From the NCBI GenBank assembly GCA_017618715.1, contig JAFZTS010000027.1, positions 1 to 64,000 on the forward strand: DNA of 64,000 nt. The letters are read 5' to 3'. Source of the DNA: Bacteroidales bacterium (GTDB lineage Bacteria > Bacteroidota > Bacteroidia > Bacteroidales > UBA3663). Both the position numbers and the translations under genes were made by a program. Shown in pieces: positions 15,024 to 23,955 of this stretch. The stretch's first letter is position 1, and each line of letters opens with the position of its first letter. The notes below the pieces were generated by a model that did no database searches, had not been told where the DNA came from, and saw only the letters and a program-made list of their open reading frames with translations.

Positions 15024-16223
15024 TTAGCTGAGTATTTGTACTGCAGCCTTCACGCGACGCATGGCTTCGGCAATTTTGTCTTGAGATGTCGCATAACTGA
15101 ATCGGATGCATGACGAATCGCCGAAGGATCCACCACTCACACCTGCTACATGTCCTTCTTCGAGCAGGTACATTGCCACATCGTCAGCATTGGCTATCAT
15201 CTTCCCATCCTGAGTCTTCTTTCCAAAGAGAGAGCTGACATCGGGGAAGATATAGAATGCACCGCTCGGTTTCCTATCAAGACGGAAGCCCGCGATCTCC
15301 TGAACCAGCGAGCAGATGAGGTCGCGACGACGTTCGAACTCCTGACGCATCAGTTCGACGCAATCCTGCGGCCCGTTATAAGCGGCTTCGGCAGCCTTTT
15401 GGGCGATGCTGGAACAGCCGGAGGTGTATTGGCTTTGGAGCTTGCTGACGGCTTTGGCGATGTATCCGGGTGCAGCGCAGAACCCGATACGCCAACCGGT
15501 CATAGCGTAAGCCTTGGAAACGCCATTGATGATGACTACACGATCCTTCATCTCAGGGAAGGAAGCGATGGAAGTGGGCTGACCGCAGTAGGTGATATGT
15601 TCGTAGATTTCGTCGGCAATGACAATAATCCTTGGATACTTCTCGAGGACTTTTACGAGTGCCGCGAGTTCCTCTTTGCTGTAAATAGCTCCGGTGGGAT
15701 TGGATGGAGAGCAGAAGAGGAATGCCTTGGTGCGCGGCGTGATGAGGCTTTCAAGCTGTTGGGGTTGAATCTTGAAGTCTTGTTCCTGGCTACAGAGGAA
15801 TGGCACGTTGACGCCTTCGGCCAACTTGACCATCTCGAAGTAGCTCACCCATGCCGGAGTAGGGATGATTACCTCGTCACCCTTGTCAACGATAGATAGA
15901 ATGACATTGCAGATTTCCTGTTTAGCGCCATTGCCTACAATTATTTGTGAGGGCGAAAAATCTACGCCATTCTCGTTCTTTAGTTTGCGACTGATCGCCT
16001 CCCTAAGGGACAGATAACCTGGGACGGGAGTGTAGAACGAGAAGTTGTCATCTACAGCTTTTTTTGCAGCTTCCTTGATATGGTCAGGAGTGAAGAAGTC
16101 CGGTTCGCCGACTGACAGGTTGATGATGTCGAGGCCTTGACTCTTGAGTTCCTGACTTTTCTGCGACATGGCCAGTGTAGCCGATGGCGACAACGCACGG
16201 AGGCGTGCTGATACATTTTCCAT
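15024..16223 (-). CDS. aspC: Pyridoxal-phosphate aminotransferase, aspartate aminotransferase type
   Basis: The protein of 399 residues has class I/II aminotransferase motifs: SVGEPDF, the CSPSNPTGA loop, the ADEIY strand, and the Schiff-base lysine K237 in NGVSKAYAMTGWRIGF. The carboxylate-binding arginine region (CIRFSYA) is near the end. Family Ig members convert aspartate and 2-oxoglutarate to oxaloacetate and glutamate; substrate range cannot be told from sequence alone. It sits in a co-directional run and is probably cotranscribed with lptF upstream (36 bp gap) and the PBP1A gene downstream. Confidence 0.9.
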   Translation of the reverse strand: MENVSARLRALSPSATLAMSQKSQELKSQGLDIINLSVGEPDFFTPDHIKEAAKKAVDDNFSFYTPVPGYLSLREAISRKLKNENGVDFSPSQIIVGNGAKQEICNVILSIVDKGDEVIIPTPAWVSYFEMVKLAEGVNVPFLCSQEQDFKIQPQQLESLITPRTKAFLFCSPSNPTGAIYSKEELAALVKVLEKYPRIIVIADEIYEHITYCGQPTSIASFPEMKDRVVIINGVSKAYAMTGWRIGFCAAPGYIAKAVSKLQSQYTSGCSSIAQKAAEAAYNGPQDCVELMRQEFERRRDLICSLVQEIAGFRLDRKPSGAFYIFPDVSSLFGKKTQDGKMIANADDVAMYLLEEGHVAGVSGGSFGDSSCIRFSYATSQDKIAEAMRRVKAAVQILS

Positions 16224-16259
16224 ACAAATACCTTAAGTTTCTTTGTAAATTATTTATTC

Positions 16260-17846
16260 TTATGAGAATGGGTTTGAACGATTGTTTCTCTTGCGGGTTC
16301 GGCGACCAAAGAATGCGCTATGGGTGCTTCTCTGCTCGCGATGCTTTTTGGCGAACTCCAGGATTGGACGGCTGCGACGCATCACTTTACGCATGATCTG
16401 GGCGAAGCGGATCTTATAGGTGTCCCAATCGAAGAGTGGAGAGTCGTTGACGGCGCGCCATGTGAGCCAAAGGCCAATGGGAGCAAGGACCATCGAAGAG
16501 AGCCAGGTGCCGAACCACGGTTGCATGGAGCCATTTTTTGCTGCCTTGTACCCGGTGTTGTCAATGATGTAGTAGAAGATGAAGAAGAGTACACCGGTTA
16601 TGATTGGAATGCCAATGCCACCTTTGCGGATGATGGCGCCGAGAGGCGCACCAATGAAAAAGAACAACAGACATGCCACGGAAAGAGTGAACTTGCGATG
16701 CATCTCGATAGCGTGATAGTTCACGTTCTTCTGCTCGAAGGCCTGCATCTCGCGCTGGATGGCGAAGGTCTGGATGACGTTTTTGGCACGAGACGTCGCC
16801 TTGTCGGTCAGTTTCTCCATCTGTTCCGGTGTCAGTGAAGCGTAAATGCTATCAAGGTCGATCACCATCTTCTGAGGCTTTTCGGTCTTTTCGGCAAAAT
16901 ATGCAGAGTCGTCACGTACAGACTCGCGAACATTGGTGTAATAAATGCTGCGTACCAGTTTCTTCCCATATCCGTAGTTGATGGAATCAATTCGTTGGTT
17001 GAGGGAGTCCACCGAATGCGACAGCTGAGCCAAATTCTTGCCGACATGACGGTCGGAAATAGACTCTTCGTCGGTGTCGAATCCGTTGTCGTAAGGAATA
17101 TATACTTCCTTCATGGAGAAGGATTCGCGACGATACTTGGGGTGCTTCTGCTGTTGCTGATAACTGTTGCCTGTTCCCTGGCGGAAGGTGCCCACCTGCT
17201 GTCCGCTCCAGAGGGTCAGTTTGAGGTGCTTGCCGGTTTCAGCCATGGAAATCTTGGCGCTGTCGGCCACGGTAACTGTCGCGTCTTCGATGTTGGAGCC
17301 ATCGAAAATATAGATGGTTACACCGTGAAGCATTCCCGTATCATAGTCTTTGTGATCAACGTAGATGTTGTAGTTGTTGATCTCCTTGTAGAAGATTCCC
17401 TCGGGAATCTCCAGCTCGGGGGAGGTGTGCTTGATGCCAATCAGAATGGAATACATCTTCGTATTGGCCAATGGGAGCACACGGTCCTGGAAGAAAAAGG
17501 TGGCGACGGCCAGAACCACCATGAAGGCGGTCAGTGGCTTCATAATCTTGAGCAAAGAGATGCCCGAGGATTTCATCGCCAATAGTTCAAGGCTTTCGCC
17601 CAGGTTGCCAAACGTCATCAATGAAGCCAAGAGGATACCTAGCGGCAAAGCCATCGGCACAAAGGTGAGCGAGGCGTAGAAGAAAAGTTGCGCAAGGATG
17701 TCGATGCCCAATCCCTTGCCTACCAAATCTCCCACATAACGCCATAGGAACTGCATCAACACGATGAAGAGGCAGATAAAGAACGTCATGAGGAAGAGCG
17801 GCAGAAAAGTCTGCAGCATGAACGTATATATGCGCTTGATTCTCAT
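16260..17846 (-). CDS. LptF/LptG-family permease (YjgP/YjgQ)
   Basis: The protein of 528 residues has membrane helices at the N-terminus (three within residues 8-120) and three more near the C-terminus (about 395-480), separated by a large soluble periplasmic part. This is the LptF/LptG layout. The coupling segment ELLAMKSSGIS matches the family. These permeases pair with LptB to pull lipopolysaccharide out of the inner membrane. A long charged C-terminal tail (KKHREQRSTHS, then RRTRKRNN) extends past the last helix. It starts 3 bp after the biotin-carrier gene ends, so it is almost certainly in the same transcript. Whether it acts as LptF or LptG is not decided here. Confidence 0.88.
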   Translation of the reverse strand: MRIKRIYTFMLQTFLPLFLMTFFICLFIVLMQFLWRYVGDLVGKGLGIDILAQLFFYASLTFVPMALPLGILLASLMTFGNLGESLELLAMKSSGISLLKIMKPLTAFMVVLAVATFFFQDRVLPLANTKMYSILIGIKHTSPELEIPEGIFYKEINNYNIYVDHKDYDTGMLHGVTIYIFDGSNIEDATVTVADSAKISMAETGKHLKLTLWSGQQVGTFRQGTGNSYQQQQKHPKYRRESFSMKEVYIPYDNGFDTDEESISDRHVGKNLAQLSHSVDSLNQRIDSINYGYGKKLVRSIYYTNVRESVRDDSAYFAEKTEKPQKMVIDLDSIYASLTPEQMEKLTDKATSRAKNVIQTFAIQREMQAFEQKNVNYHAIEMHRKFTLSVACLLFFFIGAPLGAIIRKGGIGIPIITGVLFFIFYYIIDNTGYKAAKNGSMQPWFGTWLSSMVLAPIGLWLTWRAVNDSPLFDWDTYKIRFAQIMRKVMRRSRPILEFAKKHREQRSTHSAFFGRRTRKRNNRSNPFS

Positions 17847-17849
17847 TTA

Positions 17850-18287
17850 TTATTCGACGAGGAGGAGGTCGGCCGACTCGAGGACATTGTCCCCTTTCTG
17901 CACATAAATGGCCTTAACTACGCCATCGCGTCCACAGTTGATGTTATTCTCCATCTTCATGGCTTCGAGGACAATGGCTACATCGTTGGCCTTGACCGAT
18001 TGGCCAACACTAACGTTGATGCTGAGGACGGTGCCAGGGAGTGGAGATTTGGTAGCGCCTTCAGCGTGGACAGCCTGTTGTGGAGTCGGAGTTGCAGCTG
18101 GAGAGGCAACAGATGTCGTTGTCGAAGGACGTGCGATGACAGGCTTGGGACGGTCTGCCTTATCTGCGTCGTCAAGCACAACAGAGAATGACTTGCCGTT
18201 GACATCCACATCGACATCCTGCCCGTTGACACCTTTTACAACAACCTCATACTCGTTGCCGTTAATTTTCAATTTATATGTCTTCAT
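17850..18287 (-). CDS. Biotin carboxyl carrier subunit of methylmalonyl-CoA decarboxylase
   Basis: The protein of 145 residues begins at MKTYKLKINGNEYEV; a longer start at 18356 would overlap the preceding gene and is rejected. The N-terminal ~45 residues are a small beta domain, followed by a Pro/Ala/Thr-rich flexible linker (PSTTTSVASPAATPTPQQ) and a biotinyl domain with the lysine K111 in EAMKMEN. It carries CO2 between the carboxyltransferase subunit (two genes upstream) and the membrane decarboxylase. It lies 13 bp after the OadG-like gene and 3 bp before the LptF/G gene. Confidence 0.92.
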   Translation of the reverse strand: MKTYKLKINGNEYEVVVKGVNGQDVDVDVNGKSFSVVLDDADKADRPKPVIARPSTTTSVASPAATPTPQQAVHAEGATKSPLPGTVLSINVSVGQSVKANDVAIVLEAMKMENNINCGRDGVVKAIYVQKGDNVLESADLLLVE

Positions 18288-18300
18288 CAGAAAAATAATA

Positions 18301-18771
18301 TTAGAAACGACGTATTGGCGAACGTTTCTGATTGTTGCCCGCCCCTGTCCAAGCACTGTTGTTCGGCCTCAGGGTGAGAACATTCGACTCACGGTCATGC
18401 ATACCATCTTCGTGGAGAAAGAGCGCCACGCCAATGGCTGCCGCAAGTTCAACGTCATCGACCGCTTTGCCGGTTTTTTTCTCGATTACCTTCATATTGC
18501 GTTGCATCTGGGCACGCCGATCGGTAATCTGTTCAAACTGTTTCTTGCGATGTGCCGACTTCATCATCTTCAGACCGAAAAGGGCGAAAATGGGATAGAT
18601 GTACTTGAAGCACAAGAAAAGGATGAGCAGCGCGCTGAAGACCACCGACATGGAGATGATGGCCATCATCCAGCCGATGGGATCGTTTTGGGCGAAGTTA
18701 TCCGCATTACTCGCCAGCAGCACTGAGGCTGGGCTGGTAAGCATAGCGGCGATGATTGAAGTTTTCTTCAT
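18301..18771 (-). CDS. OadG-family small membrane subunit of the Na+-translocating decarboxylase
   Basis: The protein of 156 residues starts with a signal-like hydrophobic stretch (residues 6-20) and has a clear membrane helix at about 33-57 (WMMAIISMSVVFSALLILFLCF). A charged cytoplasmic part follows, including DVELAAAIGVALFLHEDG. This is the OadG/MmdD layout, a subunit that holds the complex together. It is encoded between the carboxyltransferase (23 bp upstream) and biotin carrier (13 bp downstream) genes. The C-terminal tail (NNQKRSPIRRF) is basic. Confidence 0.88.
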   Translation of the reverse strand: MKKTSIIAAMLTSPASVLLASNADNFAQNDPIGWMMAIISMSVVFSALLILFLCFKYIYPIFALFGLKMMKSAHRKKQFEQITDRRAQMQRNMKVIEKKTGKAVDDVELAAAIGVALFLHEDGMHDRESNVLTLRPNNSAWTGAGNNQKRSPIRRF

Positions 18772-18794
18772 TTGCGATTAATTGATATGAATCC

Positions 18795-20357
18795 TCAGAG
18801 CGGCAGATTGTCATGCTTCTTGGCCGGATTCTCGACACGCTTGTTGTGAAGCTTCTCAAGGGCGCGAATCACGCGGAATCGAGTATTGCGAGGCTCGATA
18901 ACGTCATCGATATAGCCTTTATTTGCTGCATCGTAAGGATTGCAGAACAGTTTCTCATACTCGGCCTTCTTCTCTTGGATAATCTCTGCCTTTGCCTCTG
19001 GAGTCTCGGCAGCCTTGAGTTCCTTGCCATAGAGTACTTCGACGGCACCGCCTGAGCCCATGACGGCTATTTCGGCCGAAGGCCATGCGTAGTTGACATC
19101 ACCGCGAAGCTGTTTGCAACTCATCACGATATGCGAGCCTCCGTAACTCTTGCGGAGGGTGACGGTAACCTTGGGAACGGTAGATTCTCCGTAAGCATAT
19201 AGCAACTTGGCACCATGGTCAATCACACCATTGTACTCCTGACCGGTTCCGGGAAGGAAGCCCGGAACGTCAACGAGAGTGACAAGAGGAATGTTGAATG
19301 CATCGCAGAAACGTACGAAACGTGCGGCCTTGCGAGAAGCGTTCGAGTCAAGGCAACCTGCCATCACTCTGGGCTGATTGGCGACAATGCCGACACTCTG
19401 ACCGTTCATGCGTGCAAAACCTACGATGATATTCTTGGCCCAGCCGGCATGCACTTCGAACATTTCACCATGGTCAACAATGGAGGCGATGACCTGGTAC
19501 ATGTCGTAAGCCTGATTGGCTGACTCAGGGATGATTTCGTTGAGGGAATCTTCCATTCGGTCCACAGGGTCGGTGCATTCGATGCGAGGTGCCTCCTCCA
19601 TGTTGTTCTGGGGGATATAACTGAGCAGCTGACGGATCATCTCGATAGCTTCCTCCTCGTTCTCGGCGGCAAAGTGGGCAACACCCGACTTGGTGGCATG
19701 AACCGATGCACCACCGAGCTGTTCCTGATCAACGACTTCGCCCAATACCTCCTTGACGACCTTGGGGCCGGTGAGGAACATGTAGGACGTGTTCTTGACC
19801 ATCAGCACGAAGTCGGTGAGGGCAGGAGAATAGACCGAACCGCCTGCGCAGGGACCCATGATGCAGGAGATCTGCGGGATGACACCCGAAGCAAGGATAT
19901 TGCGTTCGAAGATTTCTCCGAAGCCGGCCATCGACGCGATACCCTCCTGGATGCGAGCACCACCTGAATCATTTAGGCCGATGAATGGAGCGCCAACACG
20001 CATGGCCATGTCCATGATTTTGCAAATCTTCTCGGCCATGGTGACGCTGAGCGATCCTCCGCTGACGGTAAAATCCTGGGCATAAAGGAAGACCAGACGT
20101 CCGCCGATGGTGGCAGATCCCGTGACAACGCCGTCGCCAAACGGGTGTGACTTGTCGGTGCCGAAATTGGTGCAACGATGGACAAGGAACATGTCGGTCT
20201 CTTCGAACGAACCCGGATCGACCAGCGCATCAATACGTTCGCGAGCAGTCTGCTTGCCTTTGGCGTGCTGGGCAGCGATACGCTTCTCACCACCGCCGAG
20301 GCGTGCAGTTTCGCGATTCTTGATTAATTCCTGTATCTTTTGTAGTTGAATAGACAT
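18795..20357 (-). CDS. mmdA: Methylmalonyl-CoA decarboxylase alpha / acyl-CoA carboxyltransferase subunit
   Basis: The protein of 520 residues is a carboxyltransferase of the propionyl-CoA carboxylase beta family, with two crotonase-like halves. Visible motifs are [21 protein letters not shown] at the N-terminus, the acyl-CoA pocket [29 protein letters not shown], and in the second half [13 protein letters not shown] and [13 protein letters not shown]. It moves CO2 from (S)-methylmalonyl-CoA to biotin, giving propionyl-CoA, the last step of the succinate-propionate route. Two other subunits follow. The beta membrane subunit expected in such a complex is not in this window. A role as a biotin-dependent carboxylase instead is possible. 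Confidence 0.9.
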   Translation of the reverse strand: MSIQLQKIQELIKNRETARLGGGEKRIAAQHAKGKQTARERIDALVDPGSFEETDMFLVHRCTNFGTDKSHPFGDGVVTGSATIGGRLVFLYAQDFTVSGGSLSVTMAEKICKIMDMAMRVGAPFIGLNDSGGARIQEGIASMAGFGEIFERNILASGVIPQISCIMGPCAGGSVYSPALTDFVLMVKNTSYMFLTGPKVVKEVLGEVVDQEQLGGASVHATKSGVAHFAAENEEEAIEMIRQLLSYIPQNNMEEAPRIECTDPVDRMEDSLNEIIPESANQAYDMYQVIASIVDHGEMFEVHAGWAKNIIVGFARMNGQSVGIVANQPRVMAGCLDSNASRKAARFVRFCDAFNIPLVTLVDVPGFLPGTGQEYNGVIDHGAKLLYAYGESTVPKVTVTLRKSYGGSHIVMSCKQLRGDVNYAWPSAEIAVMGSGGAVEVLYGKELKAAETPEAKAEIIQEKKAEYEKLFCNPYDAANKGYIDDVIEPRNTRFRVIRALEKLHNKRVENPAKKHDNLPL

Positions 20358-20414
20358 AAATTATAAATAAATGTACGCGCGAATGGGAGTAACAATCGCA
20401 AGCGAAGCGAGGTC

Positions 20415-21149
20415 TTATTCCTCCTCGTCTTCCTCCTTGATGTTGGTGAATACGTTGGTCACATCCTCATCCTCGTCAAACTTGGCGAGGAGCTTGTCCA
20501 ACGTCTCACGCTGCTCGGGAGTAACCTCCTTGGTATCGTTGGGAATGCGTACGAATTCTGCGCTGACAATCTCGAAGCCGTTCTCTTCGAAATACTGCTG
20601 CATCTGGGCGTATGATTCATACTCGCCATAAGCGGTGATGGTATTCTCTTCCTCGTCGAAGTAAAGCTCATCTACACCGTAGTCGATCAGTTCGAGCTCG
20701 AGTTCGTCCATGTCAACGCCTTCCTTGGCCTTCACGGTGAAGACAGACTTGTGAGCGAAGAGGAAGCTCAATGAACCGGAGGTGCCGAGAGTGCCGCCGT
20801 ACTTGGTGAAATAGGAACGAACATTGGCAACGGTACGGGTATTGTTGTCGGTGGCAGCCTCCACGACGATAGCGATACCGAATGGGCCGTATCCTTCGTA
20901 AGTGAGCTCCTTATAGTTGCCGGAATCATTGTCGCTGCCCTTCTTGATAGCACGGTCGATGGTGTCCTTGGGCATACTTGCCGACTTGGCGGTTGCAATC
21001 AGGGTGCGCAGACGGCTGTTGTTGTCTGGATCTGGGCCTGATGCCTTAACGCACATGGTAATTTCCTTGCTGAGTTTCGAGAACATCTTACTGTTCTTGC
21101 TGTTGCGCGCCATAATGCGTGCTTTGCGATATTCAAACGCTCTTCCCAT
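20415..21149 (-). CDS. yebC: YebC/PmpR-family protein
   Basis: The protein of 244 residues starts with MGRAFEYRKARIMARNSK and contains the family signatures SKLSKEITMCVKASGPDPDNN, SMPKDTIDRAIKKGS and YEGYGPFGIAIVVE. The acidic C-terminus (DEDEDVTNVFTNIKEEDEEE) is usual in Bacteroidetes members. YebC proteins bind DNA or act on ribosomes at proline stalls; both roles are reported for the family, and the sequence does not tell them apart. It lies 59 bp after pheT on the same strand. Confidence 0.95.
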   Translation of the reverse strand: MGRAFEYRKARIMARNSKNSKMFSKLSKEITMCVKASGPDPDNNSRLRTLIATAKSASMPKDTIDRAIKKGSDNDSGNYKELTYEGYGPFGIAIVVEAATDNNTRTVANVRSYFTKYGGTLGTSGSLSFLFAHKSVFTVKAKEGVDMDELELELIDYGVDELYFDEEENTITAYGEYESYAQMQQYFEENGFEIVSAEFVRIPNDTKEVTPEQRETLDKLLAKFDEDEDVTNVFTNIKEEDEEE

Positions 21150-21208
21150 AGTTTTGTCTATTATTATCTTAGGGTTTTATAATTTTAGATTTATGTTTTC
21201 TGAAAAAA

Positions 21209-23800
21209 TTAGCGGAGAGATGCACCGAGCTTAGTCTCGAACATCTTGATGAACTTCTGCATGGTGGCATCGATGGCCTTGTCGTTAAACGTCTTCTCGG
21301 CATCCTGAAGGATAAGTGAGATTGCGTAGGACTTCTTGCCGGCAGGGAGGTTCTTGCCTTCATAAACGTCGAAGAGGGTAACGCTCTTGAGAAGGCGCTT
21401 TTCGGTGTCGTAGGCGATGCGCTCGATGTCGGCAAACTGTACGCTCTTGTCAACGAGGAGAGCCAGGTCGCGCTTCACGGGTGGGAACTTGGCAATCTCT
21501 TGCTGTTCTACCTTCACCTTGGCGGCATCCTTCATGAGAGCTTTCCAATTAAGGTCGGCATAACATACCTCCTGATCGATATCGAAACGACTAAGGATCT
21601 TGTTCGAAACGATGCCGAGAGTGGCAAGCACCTTGCCTTTGGCATTGGTAATGTCAAGACCTACAGCGAAGATGTCGGAGTTGAATTGTTTCTGGCGGAG
21701 CGCCATATTGAGCCCAAGGCGTTTCAGAATATTGAGCACAGCAGCCTTTAGCTCAAAAACGGTTGCCTTCTCATCGGCTACCGCCCATGAACCTTGATAT
21801 CGATTGCCTGTCAGCCAGAGTCCCAAATGTGATTCCTCGGAATAGCCGGCAAGCGCACGACCCTCCTGTTGAACTTCAAGCGCCGTCTTCTCACCACTTG
21901 CTACCTGATTATTGATTACTGCCTGTTTCTCGGCATTGTAGAACGAAGTGTTGCCGAACTCATAGAAACGGCAATTGGGCGACTTGTGGTTGATGTTACG
22001 GCTGATGGATTGCAGACCGCCGAACAGTAGCGTCTGTCGCATCACGTTGAGGTCGCTGGAAAGGGGATTCATCACGTGGACGAGCTTGCTCTGAGGATAG
22101 GTCTCAAGACCCTCGTAGAATACCTCGGCAGTGAGTGAGTTGCACAAGATCTCATTGAAACCAGCACCTGTGAGCTGTTCACTGATGACCTGCTGCAAGC
22201 TGTTGGAAACATCTGTTGCAGTCCTGCCTACAGCACTGGTTCGTACGGTGCCAGGAAGCTCCACACGGTCGTAGCCGTAGATGCGAAGGATGTCTTCGAT
22301 GACATCGCAATCGCGGGTGACATCCACACGATAAGAGGGAATCTGAATCTTCAAACCCTCATTATCCTCCGAGAGAATCTCCATCTCAAGGAGTCCAAGG
22401 ATATCCTTCACCTTTTCGGGCGAAATCTTAATGCCCGAAAGCGTATTGACACGCTTATAGGTGAGATTGACGACCGCAGGAACATTCTTGCAAGGATAAA
22501 CCTCTTGGATATCGCCTACGATTGTACCACCTGCCAGCTCTTTGACAAGGAGGGCTGCGCGACGAAGTGCGTAGGGAATATTGTTGATGTCAACTCCACG
22601 CTCGTAACGGAAGGAGGCATCGGTTGAAAGTTGCTGACGACGTGCCGTCTTGCGAACCCATGTCGGATGGAAGCAGGCGCACTCAAGGAAAACGTTGGTT
22701 GTGTGCTCGGTTGTGCCGGATTCGAGACCTCCAAAGACGCCAGCGATACACATCGGGTCTTCGGCATTGCAAATCATGAGGTCGGTATCCAAGAGCATGT
22801 GTTCCTGTCCGTCAAGCGTGACAAAGGGAGTGCCGTTGGCGCAGGTTCTAACCACAATCTGTCCTCCTTTGATTTTGTCCGCATCAAACGTATGCATGGG
22901 AACAGCAGTCTCGAAGAGAATGAAGTTGGTTATATCAACGATATTGTTGATGGGACGCAGACCGATGGCCTTGAGCCGGTTCTTGAGCCATTCGGGAGAT
23001 TCTTTCACTGTTACACCCGCGATGGTGAGGCCGGAGTAACGTGGACATGCCTCGGGATTATCGACCCTGATGGTAATGGGATGATAGTCCACCTTGAGGG
23101 CTTTATCGGCTGCATGAACCTTGTCGAATTCTTCGATTGATGGCTTGGTTAGCACATGGGGAAGGTCATGCGCTCCGAGATAGGCATTGAGGTCACGGGC
23201 AACACCGAAGTGCGAAGCTGCATCGATACGGTTAGGAGTGATGTCAACAGCAATTTGGTAGTCGCTTTCAAGGTGATAATACTCGGAAGCGAGCATGCCG
23301 ACGGGTGTGTCCTCGGGAAGAACGATGATTCCAGAGTGGTCGGTGCCTACACCGATTTCGTCCTCTGCACAAATCATGCCGTTTGACTCTATGCCGCGAA
23401 GTTTGGCTTTCTTGATGTTGAAGGTTTGATCACCGTCGTAAAGAGTGGTGCCGAGAGTGGCTACTATGACCTTCTGGCCAGCTGCCACATTGGGTGCGCC
23501 ACAAACGATTTGTGCGATGGTGTTTCCGTTGTCGTCTTTCGTGCAGAGCGAACCGTAGGCGTCGGCAACCCACTTTGCATTGCCAAGATTAACGGTGGTG
23601 ACGTGCATGTGATCAGAGTTAGGATGCACGTCACAGGAAAGAACTTGACCGACGACAAGGCCCTTAAGGCCACCGCGGATGGATTCGATCTCTTCAACAC
23701 CTTCTGTTTCGAGACCGATGGAAGTAAGTGCTGCCGAAGTCTCCTCGGGGGAGAGGTCAAACTTCAGATAGTCTTTCAACCACTTGTAGGAAATGTTCAT
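21209..23800 (-). CDS. pheT: Phenylalanyl-tRNA synthetase beta subunit
   Basis: The protein has 863 residues from MNISYKWLKDYLKF; the upstream ATG at 23860 is rejected because a -7 box at 23849-23856 would put the transcript start downstream of it. Domains in order are an N-terminal EMAP/tRNA-binding domain (GLKGLVVGQVLSCDVHPNSD), B3/B4 editing domain (CPRYSGLTIAG), B5 domain, catalytic-like core (RDCDVIEDILRIYGYD) and the C-terminal anticodon-binding fold (KFPPVKRDLALLVD). It pairs with PheS, which is not in the window, to charge tRNA-Phe. It is the first gene of the long reverse-strand run. Confidence 0.96.
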   Translation of the reverse strand: MNISYKWLKDYLKFDLSPEETSAALTSIGLETEGVEEIESIRGGLKGLVVGQVLSCDVHPNSDHMHVTTVNLGNAKWVADAYGSLCTKDDNGNTIAQIVCGAPNVAAGQKVIVATLGTTLYDGDQTFNIKKAKLRGIESNGMICAEDEIGVGTDHSGIIVLPEDTPVGMLASEYYHLESDYQIAVDITPNRIDAASHFGVARDLNAYLGAHDLPHVLTKPSIEEFDKVHAADKALKVDYHPITIRVDNPEACPRYSGLTIAGVTVKESPEWLKNRLKAIGLRPINNIVDITNFILFETAVPMHTFDADKIKGGQIVVRTCANGTPFVTLDGQEHMLLDTDLMICNAEDPMCIAGVFGGLESGTTEHTTNVFLECACFHPTWVRKTARRQQLSTDASFRYERGVDINNIPYALRRAALLVKELAGGTIVGDIQEVYPCKNVPAVVNLTYKRVNTLSGIKISPEKVKDILGLLEMEILSEDNEGLKIQIPSYRVDVTRDCDVIEDILRIYGYDRVELPGTVRTSAVGRTATDVSNSLQQVISEQLTGAGFNEILCNSLTAEVFYEGLETYPQSKLVHVMNPLSSDLNVMRQTLLFGGLQSISRNINHKSPNCRFYEFGNTSFYNAEKQAVINNQVASGEKTALEVQQEGRALAGYSEESHLGLWLTGNRYQGSWAVADEKATVFELKAAVLNILKRLGLNMALRQKQFNSDIFAVGLDITNAKGKVLATLGIVSNKILSRFDIDQEVCYADLNWKALMKDAAKVKVEQQEIAKFPPVKRDLALLVDKSVQFADIERIAYDTEKRLLKSVTLFDVYEGKNLPAGKKSYAISLILQDAEKTFNDKAIDATMQKFIKMFETKLGASLR

Positions 23801-23848
23801 AGAATGTATCTTGTTTTTGTTGCTTTGTACGCGATAAAATTCGCGCGC

Positions 23849-23856
23849 AAATATAC
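23849..23856 (-). promoter_or_regulatory. Candidate -7 box for pheT
   Basis: The reverse strand reads TATATTTG, a full match to TAnnTTTG, 48 bp before the chosen pheT ATG. It helps decide the shorter start for pheT. Confidence 0.6.
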
Positions 23857-23955
23857 TCATTATTTATAATGTAACAAAAAAATCGGGCATATTTTTTGGC
23901 GAAATATGTCCGATTTATATCATTAGCGTCGTTTGTGCCCCCCATGTTTTGCATT

